Origin: Pollenia angustigena
Taxonomy: Eukaryota > Arthropoda > Insecta > Diptera > Polleniidae
Reading direction: 5' to 3'
Assembly (NCBI GenBank): GCA_930367215.1
Contig: OV884059.1
Coordinates: 247,131,803-247,195,802, forward strand
Length of the DNA stretch: 64,000 bases
Positions 23,528-37,400 of the stretch are shown piece after piece. The notes under the pieces were generated by a model that saw only the letters and a list, made by a program, of their open reading frames with translations, did no database searches and was not told the DNA's origin. Each line of letters starts with the position of its first letter. The stretch's first letter is position 1. The translations under genes and the position numbers were made by a program.

Positions 23528-23771
23528 TGCACAGAAAAAAATAAAAATTGATTTCAATCAAAAAAATTGTGATATTATTTAAAAATTTATTAAATTTGCA
23601 CCAGTAAACAAATTAATAGTATCAATTAAACCAGTTAATAGTATTAATTAAATGTTTAATTTACTTGATTAAACGTTTAATTCACTTGATTAAATTTTTA
23701 ATTAAAACTGATTTTATTTTTGATTAATGCTTTAGTTGGTGAAAAATTTTGGAGAATTTTTTCTGTGTGCA
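23528..23771. mobile_element. MITE with TGCACA(CA)GAAAAAA ends
   Basis: The left end TGCACAGAAAAAAAT and the right end (complement TGCACACAGAAAAAATT) are inverted. Inside, ATTAAA(T/C)GTTTAATT-type palindromic units repeat several times (23640-23705). Confidence 0.6.
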
Positions 23772-24430
23772 TTCCAACCACTTTCTTTTTTTTATCGAAC
23801 ATAAAACTCCTCTTATTTAAAAAAAATACTTTAGATTTATGAAAAGCCAATGGTTAATATTTTTAACTTAATTTATTCACGTAAGTTATGTCCGTTTTCA
23901 AATCAAGAAATATTCATATTTCAGATCTCTTAAGCTGTGCTTCTACGCGAGGAATTCCATACAAAAATCATGTAAAATTTATAGAAGTGAAAGCGCTTCA
24001 CTACAAGATCTCCCTTACATTTGTGCTTCCACGGAAGCATCAGTTTTTGCTGGGTTAAAAAGTTTTTTCTGGGGTACTTTACTTAAAACAATCAAAGACA
24101 AGAAAGAAATTATTTGAGACCCTACACCCCAGTTTTAACAGAAACTATTTGTGACCCATGGGCAATCATGGACCCGGAAAAACAAATTTATAAGATGAGG
24201 TTAATTTTACATATATTTATAAGAGTTTTTTGTGACGAATATTTTCGAGTGATCACCCAATAAAAAATTTTATCATTTTGCGAAGCACTAAAGGAACATT
24301 TAAAAAAATAAGCGCACAAATATGCGCTACGCAAGAAGTCATACAGAAATGCAGTAAAGTAAGTGAAAGAACTCTCAACAACTTTTATTAAAAAAAAATA
24401 ACATTTCAAGTGCTACGGCGTTCCCTTACC

Positions 24431-24656
24431 ACGAAGCAGGTTTGTAAGGGAGAATACTAAAAAATAACTGTATCAAAACATTCAGTGTGTAAAGCTGATC
24501 GTTACATCCAACAATTTTTATGTGCGCTGAATAATGCGCTTTATGTGTCAAAAATGTATTGCTTCAAAGTGGGAACTCGCCATATAAAATTCATGTCTTC
24601 CGTAAGCGCAATGGTAAGCGAAACTTTTATGTTTCTCCCTTACAAACCTGCTTCGT
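24431..24656. mobile_element. MITE with perfect 23-bp inverted repeat
   Basis: ACGAAGCAGGTTTGTAAGGG plus AGA at 24431-24453 is exactly complementary to 24634-24656. A TCTCCCTTACA-like segment also occurs upstream at about 24011, so a related older piece may flank it. The open frames at 24485-24855 cross the repeat and have no known motif. Confidence 0.7.
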
Positions 24657-25299
24657 TGGAAGCTTCATTTTTTATTGGGCAGCTTGTTGTCTTAAAGTGA
24701 TTAAAGTGAAAGGGTTTACATGGGACCTATTCTCAATTCTAGACCTATCAGCTATAACAAAAGTTATCGTCGCCAAATTGTATATCAATGCCAAGTTAAA
24801 TAAGAAAGTTATAACTTGGGCATGGAATTTCATGCAAATGCATGTTTTTCCTTAAAGGTTTAAATATAAAATAACTAAATTACAGTGAGCAATAAAAAAG
24901 ACAGGCTCAATACTTGCAACGCGAAATTAAACTAGACTATTGGTAGAGCAAATCTGCCAAAGGGTTTTGAAAAGTAAGCTCGGGTTCCCGAAATATCGGG
25001 ACCTAAAGTTTTTGAATTTCTTGAAAAGGCGTTTGGTAGAAATCAAAAAATATAAACTAAATGTACTTCTGTGCATTCTGTGCGATTCTTTTCCTAATAT
25101 ATATTAACCCTCTAACACTCATTTTAGGGGAAATTTTTTTAACTTCCCCACAAAAGCATACTAAAACGTCACTTTGAAGGGTTAAAATGTCTTCTAAGTC
25201 CAAAAAATCGTGCAATGTATGTAAACGGATTTTCGAAATTCCGGGCCTTGAAATTTTTGAGTTTTTTGAAAATCCGTTTTACATTCAACTTACAATTGG

Positions 25300-25670
25300 T
25301 TCCAGAAACTTTTTTATACCCTTCACCGAAGGTAAAAGAGCATATATAACTTTGGGATTCCGTTTGTAATTTCTACAATATTGATCTAAGACCCTTTAAG
25401 TATATATATATTCTGGATCCTTATGAGAATGGGAGCATCAAATCCGGTTGTCAGTCTGTCTGTTGAAATGTGTTTTCAGAAGCCTTCAGATATGATGGGG
25501 GCTTGGTACAATTTTGCTTTTGAAATTCAATCAGATCAGTCAAAAAATTGCTGAGATATGAGCAAAAAACCACGACAACCTTTAATTTTTTCCAAAACTT
25601 CCTTGTTGCTGTTGTTTTTGTTCCCCTTTTTTCTGTATATCTGGAGAACAGTATGAGTCGAAGTTTTTAA
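25300..25670. repeat. Dispersed fly-type repeat debris
   Basis: TTATACCCTTCACCGAAGGT with a nearby ATATATAACTTTGGGATTCC is the kind of tract I associate with abundant repeats in fly genomes (from memory). It is followed at 25552-25660 by another copy of the GAGATATGAGCAAAA family. No coding sequence. Confidence 0.45.
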
Positions 25671-25967
25671 TACACTTTTAATCAAATTTTTAAAATTTTT
25701 GTTATAAAATTCTGTTAGAGAAATATTTGTATAATATTGGTCATTAAATTCTTTTATTACAGAAATCTTATTAATAATCGACTTTTAATATATATCGATA
25801 TGCAGCAAGATCAGGCCAAAGCCGGGAAACTTAAACCGCATTTAAAAAAAAATTCTAATGTGATCTTTCAAAATGTCGACACACGTATATTGTTTTTTGT
25901 CTCCTCTACCAGAATCCGTTATCAGAAACCCCGTAATTTAAAAAAAATTTTAAATTGCTGTACAGTC

Positions 25968-26162
25968 CCTGCAGGAAATGTCACTAGTGAATCTGTACGG
26001 ATTCACTGTTGACACAGTCACCAGTACTAGTGACTTATTTTACCCCAAGCAATGTTATTCACAATAGACATTTAACATGTGCGTGTCATTGGAAATCTAC
26101 TACTGACGTTGGTACTACTGACTAGGTGCTGACTAGGTAGTTCCTTTGGGAACATGTGTAGA
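25968..26162. repeat. Dispersed repeat, inverted relative at 46368-46535
   Basis: Read as complement, it shares AGTAGTAGATT, CAATGACA, CACATGTTAAATGTCTAT and GTAGTGAATCCG-like blocks in order with 46368-46535. It also contains nested short palindromes around CACTAGTG and GTGACTGTGTC. Confidence 0.6.
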
Positions 26163-26424
26163 CATTGGAACCAGAGAATCGCTAGTATATTTTAGTAAAA
26201 GTTGTCTACACTTTTTGTAAGAATACGAAATCATAACAATCTTTTTTTATTATTTCTTCAACTATTATAGGAATTGTACTTCTCAGTTGTTATTGATAAA
26301 ATCATTTTCGTATTAAAGCCAAATATAGTGGCAAATGTAATGTAGTGTAGACACTTCGTTGACAATGTCACCAATATAGTCGACAAAACTGGTAACTTGG
26401 AGACACTTGCACCCAGGTTTCCTT

Positions 26425-27170
26425 CAGGGGTGTAATTATTAAACATCAGTTATGTATTTGTGGCCCAACACGTTATTCGTAAAAACACATACATACATTC
26501 ATATATATTTGTATGTATGTATAAATCTACAAAAAATTAATCGAAATAAATAAAAGCAGAACTCCTTCACAAATATGACAGCCAACGAAACATTGACCTT
26601 CCATTTGCCAGCACATGGCATACATTTTCAACTTTTCCAACTAAATTGCCCGCAAGTGGCACAAGTTTAACGCTGTCAATCATCCTCTGCACACACCCAA
26701 TCATCTAAACGTTAAGAATTGACAGCAAGGCGGACATTCAATTTGAAAAAGAGAGCTTTGCTTTGTCTTGTGATTAATGTATTGCATTAACATTAAGAAA
26801 TAAAATACTAAATATGAAAATTAAATTAAGTGGAAAACAGAGGGATTTTGGTGAAATATAAATGATTAATCGACACTTAAAGGAAGATTGGTAGTGAAAT
26901 GTTGATTTTTTTTTTTTTTTTTTTTTTTTTTTGCCAAAAACTGTTTGTCAGTTTTAATAAAACGCGCAGTGATTCATTCACTCCCCGATATCGATAAAAA
27001 CAAAATAAACGAAAATCTTACAAAGAACTCATGTTCCTACAAGATGATTATTAATTTTTATTTATTTTCTCCTTAATCGATTTCATGTCGATTTCATACA
27101 TATTGCAAACTTTTTTTAAATTTGGCTCAGTTAAAAATAAAAATAATTTTTTATTGTTACTTTAACTCAA
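26425..27170. other. AT-rich spacer
   Basis: Simple-sequence tracts (TACATACATTCATATA near 26490, a poly(T) run at about 26908-26931) and no gene that I can support. Confidence 0.4.
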
Positions 27171-27171
27171 A

Positions 27172-29055
27172 ACAAGTAAGAGTGCTATATTCGGCTGTGT
27201 TAAATCTGTGGTATCCTCAGGCGTGGGCATTATATGGAATCTAGAAATTTTTAATTTATCTTTATAAAAACGCACGTCAGTTTTTAAAAGTGTCGCGGTT
27301 TAGACCTACATATGGTAATGTATTGACCGAGAATCAGAAAGCTTTATATCTTTTTTTTTCTAGTCATATAAAAGTTAATTTGAACAAATATTCTCGAGAG
27401 GGGAATTTAGTGTGATTTCTAGGCCCATAAAATTGTGGCGCACCGAATTGTATTTTAGTAGCTTTATTATTTATGGTTTTAGGCTAACTAGACTCATTTC
27501 CGAGAGCTGGCTTTATATAGGTAATTATGGACCGATCTTTAAGAAATTTATCAATACGATTTCTAGTCATATACGAGTTGTAACAAAATTATCAATTTTT
27601 TAGAGTGATGGTTTCACGTTTGGACGCATAGCTCTTATCCTACTGAACTGATTTTACTGGGTTTCAATCCCAAACTGCTAAGGACAACTACACTCAGAAA
27701 AAGTTTTACATTAACTGTTTGTAGTTTATTTTAAAAGTTTTTCGTTTAGTCAAAATTAAAGAAAATTAGTTTTTACTTTTTAGGCACGTTTTTTAGAAAA
27801 CAAATTACAAAAAATATTCAGTCGTTTTTTTTTGGTTATTTAAAAAAAACAAAGTTAGTTTGATTTGTTTTTCTTAAGAAAAAAAATCTACCTCTAGAAG
27901 GAAAACAATTTTATTTGAAAATTGTCCGGTAAAATAGACAAAATCAATTTGCTGCACTAAAAGCCGAAGGACATGCAATAAAGTTTCTAAGCTCGAGATT
28001 ATTAAACTTGGGATTTCAAAATTAGGCTTTATAAAGTTCGGGATTTGGAGATTCAATATTTTGAAATTCGAGATTCAAAAAAATTCGCGAGTTTGTTAAA
28101 TTTGTTGTCCCAGAGCTTGACAATAATTGAACCAACTACAAATTGATTATAAGTCACTAAAAGTGTCACAATGTCCCTGGATAGCCTCAGTGGACAGTAA
28201 GACTATTTTTGGTGTGCAATAACTTCCGTTGACGTTATGACATGCGACCATGTATATAAATAAATTTACATTGATAATTATAGGTCTAACTGTACAGGTA
28301 ATCCTCCTATAAAGTCGTAAATATATATTTAGGAACGTTCCAAAAATTAAAATATATAAAACTATTTGTTCTTAAAGGCCTGAAGAAGGATTTTCGCTGT
28401 TTTCAATTTGTACTAGAGTGGAACCCCGTTATGAAAGCCAGAGGATGACGCTGAACTGTAATCATACTATGATAAACACGGCAGCTTGGGTATTTCAGAA
28501 TTTTTTTCTTTTTACATATTTTTAAGCGTAGATTATAAGTTCCTTTTGTAAAAACACTTTTTGCTATAAAAATTAAAACTTGTTTTCTTTATAGTTAAAA
28601 ATTAGAAACAAAAGTTAAAATCCGTTATTATTACGGAAATTGTAGGTTGTTTTTTTTTTTTTTGATAGTTAAATTTTTGAAACGAAAGTTAAAATCTGTA
28701 ATTTTTACTATAATTCGTAAGTTATTTTTTAAAAAAGTATTTTTAGTCTGATTTAAATGAAAAATGAGTTGACCGGGTTTTAAATGAATTTTCATTTGTT
28801 TTATATTTTATTTTACGTTGATTTTACCTACATAATATTTTGAGTGTAGAAGCAATTTTTTTCCAAGTTTGTTAATTTCTTTTGAATTTTTCGAAAGTGA
28901 ACGTGTTTTTTTAACAGACGGACCTGCCAAAAGCGACTTAGAATTACTCAAGGAGCTAGAATATATATACTTCATGGGTCTTGAGATGAATAATAAAACA
29001 GTTTCAGACGGAATGACAAACTTAGTATAAACCACCACTAGTGTTGGTGGAGGGT
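27172..29055. repeat. Region bounded by fly-type dispersed-repeat motifs
   Basis: CAAGTAAGAGTGCTATATTC at about 27174 and GTTGGTGGAGGGTATAAAAA at 29043 are motifs I associate, from memory, with the ends of abundant fly repeats. A GGTTGGTGG/GGAGGG-type tail also occurs at 47816. A segment near 27655 (GGGTTTCAATCCCAAACTGC, then GGACAACT) recurs at 59850-59888. The interior open frames have no domain I recognise. Confidence 0.35.
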
Positions 29056-30545
29056 ATAAAAAGCGTTTCTAACATTTAGAAAAATTCGTAAAGAACTTCA
29101 AAACAGAATTATTAAATATGAAGGCTGGATCCTTTTTTCATTTTATATAGTTATAAAACTACACATAAGCTTTTAGATATATAAATATGTTTTTTTATTC
29201 AGTTTTATGTCTCAAAAAATTGAATATGTGGAATACGCTTTTTGTAAATTATAAATCTTTGCATTTGTTTTTAATTCACTAAAAGCCCGTTTTCCATTAT
29301 TCGACGAATAATTTAGTAGCCTTTTAAACAAATCGATCTCTCCGTGGGTTCAATTCCCCAGTCAGTCAAGACTGAAAAATTATAAATAAAATTTGAATGC
29401 GTTTCATGATGTAAAATTCCTTCTTAAAATTCTTCATAAAAATAATTTAATGAAAATTAATTTAATAAATATAAGCCGGGAAAAAATATTAAAATTTGGA
29501 TTGAACCCCATAAACAGTTTAATAAAATAACCACAATACTAATTTAAAATCGAATTGAAAAAAATCTCCCGTTTGAGTCGGTAACAACAAATCGCAAACA
29601 AAAACACTCACGCTACTAAATGTATTTAACCTTCTTACGGCACTATAATGACTGCATTTTAAATTACCAACTTCGCACCTGTATATCACATTTTAAGCCC
29701 TGCTGCATTTCTTGGGTCAATATAACCCTGGTTTTCTTTTCAAATCACGTTTTACAATTTTATGTTACAGAATCGGCCTAACATTTTATTTTAAACTTTT
29801 GTTTTCCGTTCAGATAAAAAGATAAGATTTGTAGCTTGGCCCACAATAAAATGATTGTCGTATATATTTTCTTTTGCTTTTAAATTAATATATCAACCTT
29901 AAATAAACACATAATGATCTGGCAAAATCAATTATATTAAAATTTACAGCAGAACTAAACTGTGAATCCCCTCTTACAGCGCAAATGAAATTTAAGGTTT
30001 TATAACATAAAATAAAGTTTATGTATTTAATTTCAAAGTTTTTTTATTAAAGGGAATGTTGTAGTTTTGGGGGCATCTTACAAATTTGTTTGTATAATTT
30101 ATGAAATGGCCCACAAAAAAAAATTATTTAATAGGTAAATAATCCAATGTTTTAATAGATTTTAAGTAAAAGCCCAGCAAATATATCATAGATGGGGGAA
30201 GAAAGAAGGAATGAGGACGCTGAATCATTTGTGCAGTCCGAGTGTTCACTGAAATAGATCAAAGCTTAAAGACAAAGAAAATTATTGTACACGGTGAAAT
30301 ATTGTATACTTCACGTAAAGTCACGAATGGGTCATTAACGGATAGCAACACAACTGAAGTTGAGTTTCTAGCAGCAAAGTGCAGCATACAAATTTTTTTA
30401 TTTGAACATGAGCGGCGTTGCCTGATTTTCTGCTGGGAACTCGACTTCAGCTGAGTTGCCATCCGTAATCAACCCATGGGATAACTGTTTGTTTTTGTTG
30501 CCCTTTTTCGCGTTTTTACTTAGTTATTTAGTGTTGCTTGGCCCC
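29056..30545. other. AT-rich spacer, no recognised gene
   Basis: A B-box-like GGGTTCAATTCC at about 29346 hints at a tRNA-derived repeat, but no A box or cloverleaf could be drawn. The open frame at 30242-30454 and its antisense partner have no recognisable domain. Confidence 0.35.
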
Positions 30546-30681
30546 AATTCACACGTTGCAAGTCTTATTGATCGGCTTGCTACTTTATATGCGAGAGAGA
30601 CGATGAAAGAAACGTTTCGCTGTCTCTCTCTATCGCCTACAAATACACAAGCTGATCAATAAGACTTGCAACGTGTGAATT
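30546..30681. mobile_element. MITE, TCTTATTGA family, member 2
   Basis: An almost perfect palindrome: AATTCACACGTTGCAAGTCT at the left is complementary to the right end, and the arms (about 34 bp) continue through TATTGATC. The interior GCTACTTTATATGCGAGAGA matches member 1 at 22059-22333. Confidence 0.85.
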
Positions 30682-30983
30682 AGGACTAAGTGGGTATACA
30701 TATATTTAATTTCGGATTTTTCTTTATTGTTTTCTTCTTCTTAATTTTGCAAAATATTCGCGAAGTATTCGCTTGAATTTAGCAAATACGAATGTCATGA
30801 AATAGCTAAATATTCGGCGATTCAGTGAAAGATCAATCAGTATCTCTTCAGTTCAGAAAATTTTAAAAACATAAACTATTCGCATTTTTTTTTTCTTCGT
30901 ATCTTTCTGTTCTGGAAAGCGAAATTGGATGAAATTTAAAGAAGTTAATCGATTAAGTAATTAAAAAAAAACATATTTTAAAC

Positions 30984-31447
30984 TACACGCAGATAAAAAA
31001 AAACATTTATTAATATGGTCTCATTTAACAAAACTATTTTTAGTGTAAATGATAAATATATTATGAATCCTTTAACCATTCTATGGTTAAACTAGTCCTC
31101 TATTAAGAAGCCACAATCATATCGTGGTTACCTCTAAAAATGCTGTATTAAATGTGTTAATAATTTGTTAACCACTATATTCATTGAATTTTCCTGTTTA
31201 CCAAGAGCAACCAATATGGTTATTAAAAAATAACCATACTATTATTTGTTATTTTGTTATTATTTACCATAACATGTTCGGAGGCAACCATAATATCGTT
31301 GCAGCTTCTTGATGGAGGTATAATTTAACCATAATATGGTTGCCGGTGACAATAATATGGGTAAATTGGTCATATGTTTTAAAATGTTCGTTGAAATTAG
31401 TTTTGCTGGAGGTGGCCGCATTGATAAATGTTTTTTTTACTGGGTGT
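30984..31447. mobile_element. Inverted-repeat element, AACCATAATATGGTT family, copy 1
   Basis: The ends ACACGCAGATAAAAAAAAAC and (complement) ACACCCAGTAAAAAAAACAT are inverted. A shared sub-terminal segment follows, with AACAAAACTATTTTT on the left and its relative on the right. The interior repeats ACCATAATATGGTT-type palindromes and carries ATGTTCGGAGGCAACCATAA and CTTCTTGATGGAGG, both also present at 60233-61580. Confidence 0.7.
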
Positions 31448-34390
31448 CATTGAGCTTGATTTATTTATCACCGTTAAAGCAATTTTTGCACTTACGCTGC
31501 GTTTTCCGAAACTGGTTCACTGTATTTTATTGAGAACAAAAATTAATTTCTTTTCGTTGTTATCACGCGGTGTACGCTGAACATGAGAACTGAACTGAAC
31601 TGAAAGAGTGAAAATTTAAATCAAATTATTTAATTGTCCTTTGAATTCATTTTATTGAACATAATCATATTAATTATAATAATTACTTATTTTTTTTCTT
31701 TTTTTTAATAGCATATGCATCGTGTTTTCCCATGTTTGAATGTGTTTTTGGGTGTCAGTGTGCTGTCAATGTGGAAATGTGTGTCTGCCTGGGTGTGTGT
31801 GTGTGTGTGTGTGTTAATTGATTATTCATTATCAAATTTGAAATAATTTTTTTTTACCTCAAGTACTCTAATAATTTATATATCTTTTGTTTTTGTATAA
31901 TTTTCAATACATATTGTATTGAATATGTTTTATTAATACAATAATATTATTGTGTATTAAATGTTTATTATTTTATTTGTATTTGTATAATTTTTGTTAA
32001 GTTTAATTTGTTTTGCATTTGCACATAAGAGTATAGGCTTCACACGACTTAATATTTATGAATTTATTTTTGTTTTTAAATTGTTTAGCAAATAATTTAT
32101 TCTATGTTTTGTATTTCTTTCTGATTTAGCTTTAATTTGTTAGTTAATTTTTTTTAACATGATTGACAAAATATATTTGTGTTTTTTTTTTTTTTTTGAT
32201 TTAAAATTCTTATGCAGCAAAAAAAAAGCTTGAATTTAAAAACTATGTTAAACTTTTTGGGTTAATACGAATTTTTTTTTTTTATTTTTTTTTAATAGAT
32301 TTTTTATTTTGAATAATTTTCCAAACGAGATAATTTTTATAATTATTTTTTATTTTTGTTATTTGTAATTTTAGGTTTTAGTGCTTGTAAATTAATTAAC
32401 TTATTTAAAAGTACTAGTCAGCCGTTTTTTATTTTTTATTTCTTTATTTTCATTAATAAAAATTATAGGCAACGTTTTTATATGTAAAATCTTTTAACGT
32501 TATTTTTCTTTTTTTATTTAAAGTTATGTATGTAAATATATGTCTGTATGTCTGTCTGTATGTTTGTATAAGAGAAAGAAATAAATCAAAAAATATTTTA
32601 GGCGTATTTTAATTACATAACTTTGAATTGTTTATTTATTTATTTTTGAGTTAAATCTTTAAGCTTCATATATGTACAATATTTGTTATTTAATCGAAAT
32701 TTATTTATTTGTTTGAAAACAAACCCCCACCGTTACATTTAATTTATACTTATTTATTTACATAAACATATATTTGTTATTTAATATTTTGTTTTTGTCA
32801 TATACTTAAATTTATATAAATTTTTAAAATGTTTTTCTTTTATCTTAAACGAGAATAAAATTGCAATGTGGACAGAATAGTTGTAATTACGATTAAAAAA
32901 TGTTTGGTTTTTGTGTATTTTTAAAATACATTTCATGCACTAAAATTATTCTGTAAATTGCGCAAATTGTCATTTTCTTATTTATGCAAAATTAATTTTA
33001 ATATTCCTTAAAATTAAGGTCATACAACAAGTTTAACAAAAAATAAAAGAAATACATCCATTAAGATAAAAACGAAATAAATTATATAAAAATAAAGTGT
33101 ATCGTATATGAATTAGTTAAGTAAAAGTTGCACACAATTTGTAGATACAAATAATTTTCTTATTTTAACAAAACCTTTTTAGATAGTGGATTTAAATTTG
33201 CTAGTTTTAAAGTAAATTTTAATCATAATTTATATCTAGATAAAACCTTCTTGAAATTCAAGTACTTAATAGAAGAAAAATAGAAATTATAATAAACACA
33301 ACAACCAATTTTATTAGGATTAATGACGATAAAATACAAATAGACAAATGGCGAAAAAGGGCTAAAGAGCCCAAATCTGGAGGGCTTAGGGTTAATAAGG
33401 GTATGGACAAAAAGAACAAAGTCTCTTAGACAACAACAAAAAATAAATGGACGTTTTTTTTTGAATACTCAACACTCAACATTTTTTTTTTTTCTAATCA
33501 TGGACGAAGTTTAAACATAAAATTGATTTAGGACTTTCAATGGATTATTTTTTTTTTTTCTTTCAGTAGTTTTGTTTGATTTTGAAGGAAATTAACTTCT
33601 TTTTAAAAAAGTTTTTTAATCAAAATGTGTTTAGATTGTAATTTTAAAAGGAGAGCATACAGAAAAATGTACGCGTAGGGTTGGTTGGGTTGTATGTTTT
33701 TATCTGTGTCGTATGGATTGCATTTTGAAACTTTTATGTATAAAAATTAAGAGTGCATTTAATTATTATTTAATTAAAAAACCGACTAGTATAAGCCTTT
33801 TAAGGAGTTCTCCTCTCGCCTTAACTCTTCTTTTAACACTTTTTAGTGCTCCTTAAAACACTTGCCTGTATAATCAAATATTTAAGTAAAAATGTAAATT
33901 TTAAGTTTTGTGGTTTTGCGTTAATTCTACTTTAGTACGTTCACTTTTGGCCACTTAGTTTCATTGTAACTCGCTCTATGCTACGATTACGTTTGTGTTT
34001 AAGTTTTGTTTTTTGTTTTTTGCTTTTAATGTTTTTTTAATTTCTAAAATTATTTAATTTGTGTGTTTTTAGTCAAAATGAATTGGGAACATGGTGTTCT
34101 ACTACCAATCAAATTGAATATTTTAACATTATAGTATGTAATATTTTTCTGAACTTTGAAGCAAAAAAACAAAAGTGATTTTCTGGAATTTATGTATATT
34201 TTCTAGCCTATAAAATCTAGTAGGTTTTGTCTTTTATAAAAAGATAAGTATTTAACTGAAATCATATCAAAATAACAAGGACGAATGGACTTACTCTATT
34301 AAAATTATTTTTGACCAGTGTTGCTGTTGTTGCTTTGTTTTGTTTTCTGTTTTATATGCAATTATTTTAATGACAATTGCATTTGATGGT
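31448..34390 (-). other. Downstream region and presumed 3' UTR of rugose
   Basis: This T-rich (on the plus strand) interval follows the rugose stop codon. Many AATAAA motifs occur on the minus strand (for example about 32581, 31651), so the poly(A) site cannot be chosen from sequence. A (GT)n run lies at 31794-31814. There is no other gene. Confidence 0.4.
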
Positions 34391-34481
34391 CTAGTAACGC
34401 TGTTGGTATTCGTGGTGCCACCGATTGAAATCGATATGAAATACAACAATAGAGCCAGTAGATAGACCAGCTAGTAAATAT
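34391..34481 (-). CDS. rg: rugose terminal exon and stop
   Basis: Acceptor ATTTTTTAG. The exon encodes [20 protein letters not shown] and WHHEYQQRY, then TAG at 34391-34393. The end NRWHHEY-(Q/T)-RY is characteristic of neurobeachin C-termini, so the stop is confident. Confidence 0.95.
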
Positions 34482-37400
34482 CTAAAAAATATACAGAGAT
34501 AAGAAATTTAATTAGGAGTAAATCACAGTTATTTAATAGAAATACAAAATTAAATAGAATGGAATTTTATGATATTTTTTGAAATCGTGGACTTACTTTT
34601 GGTCATGAGTTAAAGCCAATGAACGTATGCCAGCGTTACAGGCCGGAAAAGCGTAAAGGGGAGCTAAGTTAAAAGTACGCCAAACTTCAACAATGCCACG
34701 ATCGCCAGCTGTCATTAAGTACTCGCCATCACGTGAGAGCAGCATGCACTAAAAGGGGACAAATAAGTCTGTTTAAACTATTCTTTTTCACAAAATTTCT
34801 GTGTTTCAAAATGTTAAAATTTTTGTATGAAATCCAAACATAAACTGAATGTTTTTAATTTTATAATATTAAATACCTGCAAGTTATCATTATGGGTTTC
34901 GTGTCTTAGTTCTTTGCCGTTAATAGTATATGCGGCCACGTTTCCCTTATCATAGTTGACAACAATGAATCCTTCACGGGACATGGCAATTAATTCAGGT
35001 GAGTAGAATTCCATAGGTGGATCCAATGAACGTAGAAGGTCGCCAAAAGTTGTGTGAATAAGAACTGGGCCGTCTGTTACAAATAAAAACAGAAAAGATA
35101 ATTATGTTGTTTTATCGTTGAAATAAAAAGCGGGTAGGTATACTGCTTACTTGTAGAACCAGATACCACAAGACCTAGCTCGGCACTTATAACGACCGAT
35201 GTGACGGCCTGCTCATGACCAGTTAGAGTTGCTCTAGGCGTGGGAACATCACCTTCTCCAACTATGCTTTGGGTACGTGCATTCCAGTGCCACAAAAGTA
35301 CCGTGCAATCGGCCGATCCTGATGCTATATAGCAGTCTGATGTAATATTACACTCTGATCGTGCCAAACATGTCACAACACCAAAATGACCGAAAACTAT
35401 TTGCACAATTTTAGCTGTAATTTGAATTTGCACAAAGGCGTACCTTGTATAAAAATATATGATTTCGTATTAATATCGTTAAAAAATATTACCCGATTCA
35501 GTACTAAATACACGAAAACTATTGTCCCAAAAACCGCAAGCTATAAGGAAACGACTGTCTACGGTAACTACAAAACAATTGGATCTTATTCTTAGCATTT
35601 GACTAAAGTTGTCTCCCAAATGTCTGCGATTCATCGGATTATTATTTGCTGTGTTTTGAGCAGCTGCACAAGAAATGAAAGTACATTTAATTTTTTTTTC
35701 TTTAAGGTTTGGATTAATTTCGGAAGTACTTACTTAGAACTGGGTCAATTGTTAATGGTTTCACAGCTCCTTGCTGTTGGTTGGAGTCAGCATAGCTAGG
35801 ACTTTGGACGGAAGCGGTGTAATTACAGTTCCATCGGTTAACAGCGAATTGATGTCCTGCAGTAACAGTAACAACCGAAGGCAGCGATAGTTGAGGATAA
35901 GTGTTCGCGGATATATGAATGATAGGGGAATTTTGGTAAAATTTTAATATTTGGCACAGATCGTCGGGCATGGCACTGAACATCATTGGCGACAAATGCA
36001 TTGCGGAACTTCTGGGTGGATGGGGTTCCATTAGCAGTTGACTAGGTGTTTGGCCAAAGTTACGAATTTGATTTTCAACAGCTTCTCTCATAACAGGATC
36101 TCCAATCGCATCTAAATCAACACTGCCTTCGTAGGTTAAATAGTAAAAGACATTGGTAGCTCGAACAGCCTCAGGTCCTCTCTGCTTGTAGCCAAATATC
36201 AAATCTATCCATTGGTGTAACTGACATGAGACGAATTCCGATTCTAAAGCCATGCGGTTGATGCGCACAAACTCTTCAGGCGTCTTAGCCCACGGCGGCA
36301 GCTCAATATCATTCACCATTGTTCCATCTTCTCGATGACCTAAGCGATAGCTGGATGAGTTGTAAAACATTTCGGGTAGAAAATACCATTCCGGTATTAG
36401 CTCTTTAACGTCCGAAGTGTCACGTTGACAGTTTTTCCACGAAAGATTAACAGAAGAGAAAAGGCGATCCGGATAATCGAATTTGCCTCCTTGAAGTGCA
36501 AGGAACATCGTAGTAAAAGGTTCCACTCTTACCAACCAATTAAGAGTAAAACTTGCAGTGGAATAGTGAGTGCCATAATGGAATGGTGGTATAGTATCAC
36601 TTTCCCAAGATTCATAGCGTTCTTCGAAATAAGCTCTTCTTGAAGGGTTTAAAGCTCCTATTGGTTTCGATAAGTCCCGATAATTCGAAGGTAGACTAAG
36701 ATCCAATTCTTTGGTTTCATAGTTAGTCAGAACCCAAGGGAATATGGGATATTGATTTAAATCGTTGTATGTGCGACCTGCTATGGTATTAAGGAACATT
36801 AAGTATTCAAAATTGGAGATTTCTCGACGCTGCCATTTTTGGGTCATGTTCGAGTTACGCATCAACTGACGTGGCGACATCATCGAAGCTCGTCTTGTCT
36901 GTGGAATGCCATATTTAATGCCGACACCAACGCGCGGTAACGCTTTGATAACCTTTTTTACGGTATGTTGGTCGGGAAACGCAAATAAAATTGAAGTGCG
37001 GGAGGCTAAAAATATTTCCAATGCAACATTTTGCAGCAGATATCTTCGGGAAAATATAGCTCTGACTTCAGAAAAGTACCATTTGCCATGTAAATGATCG
37101 CAATACTTAAGAACCTCAGCTTCAATCTTATGAAACTCAGGGTGTTCTTCATCGACTTCGAAAAACATTTCAGTACTTGTAATGGATACAGTGCCCGGAG
37201 CAACTAATCCTGGGGCAATGAGTTTTGCTTTAGTACTAATATTTACAGGGCCAGTTAAATCGAGATCAAGTTCCCGGTCTTCTATTAATAATTCGGCATC
37301 ATCTAAAAGGTCGGCAGTGTGTTGGGTAGCTTGATGAGAACGGCTGACAGCTATTTGCGTATGGAATTCATCTCGTGTTTGCAGAATAGCATCCTCAGGA

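Noticed and set aside
29320..29400. tRNA gene around GGGTTCAATTCCCC
   Set aside because: No cloverleaf, acceptor stem or A box could be drawn.
36425..37203. Open frames opposite or within the BEACH exon in other frames
   Set aside because: Shadows of the conserved rugose exon; no domain of their own.
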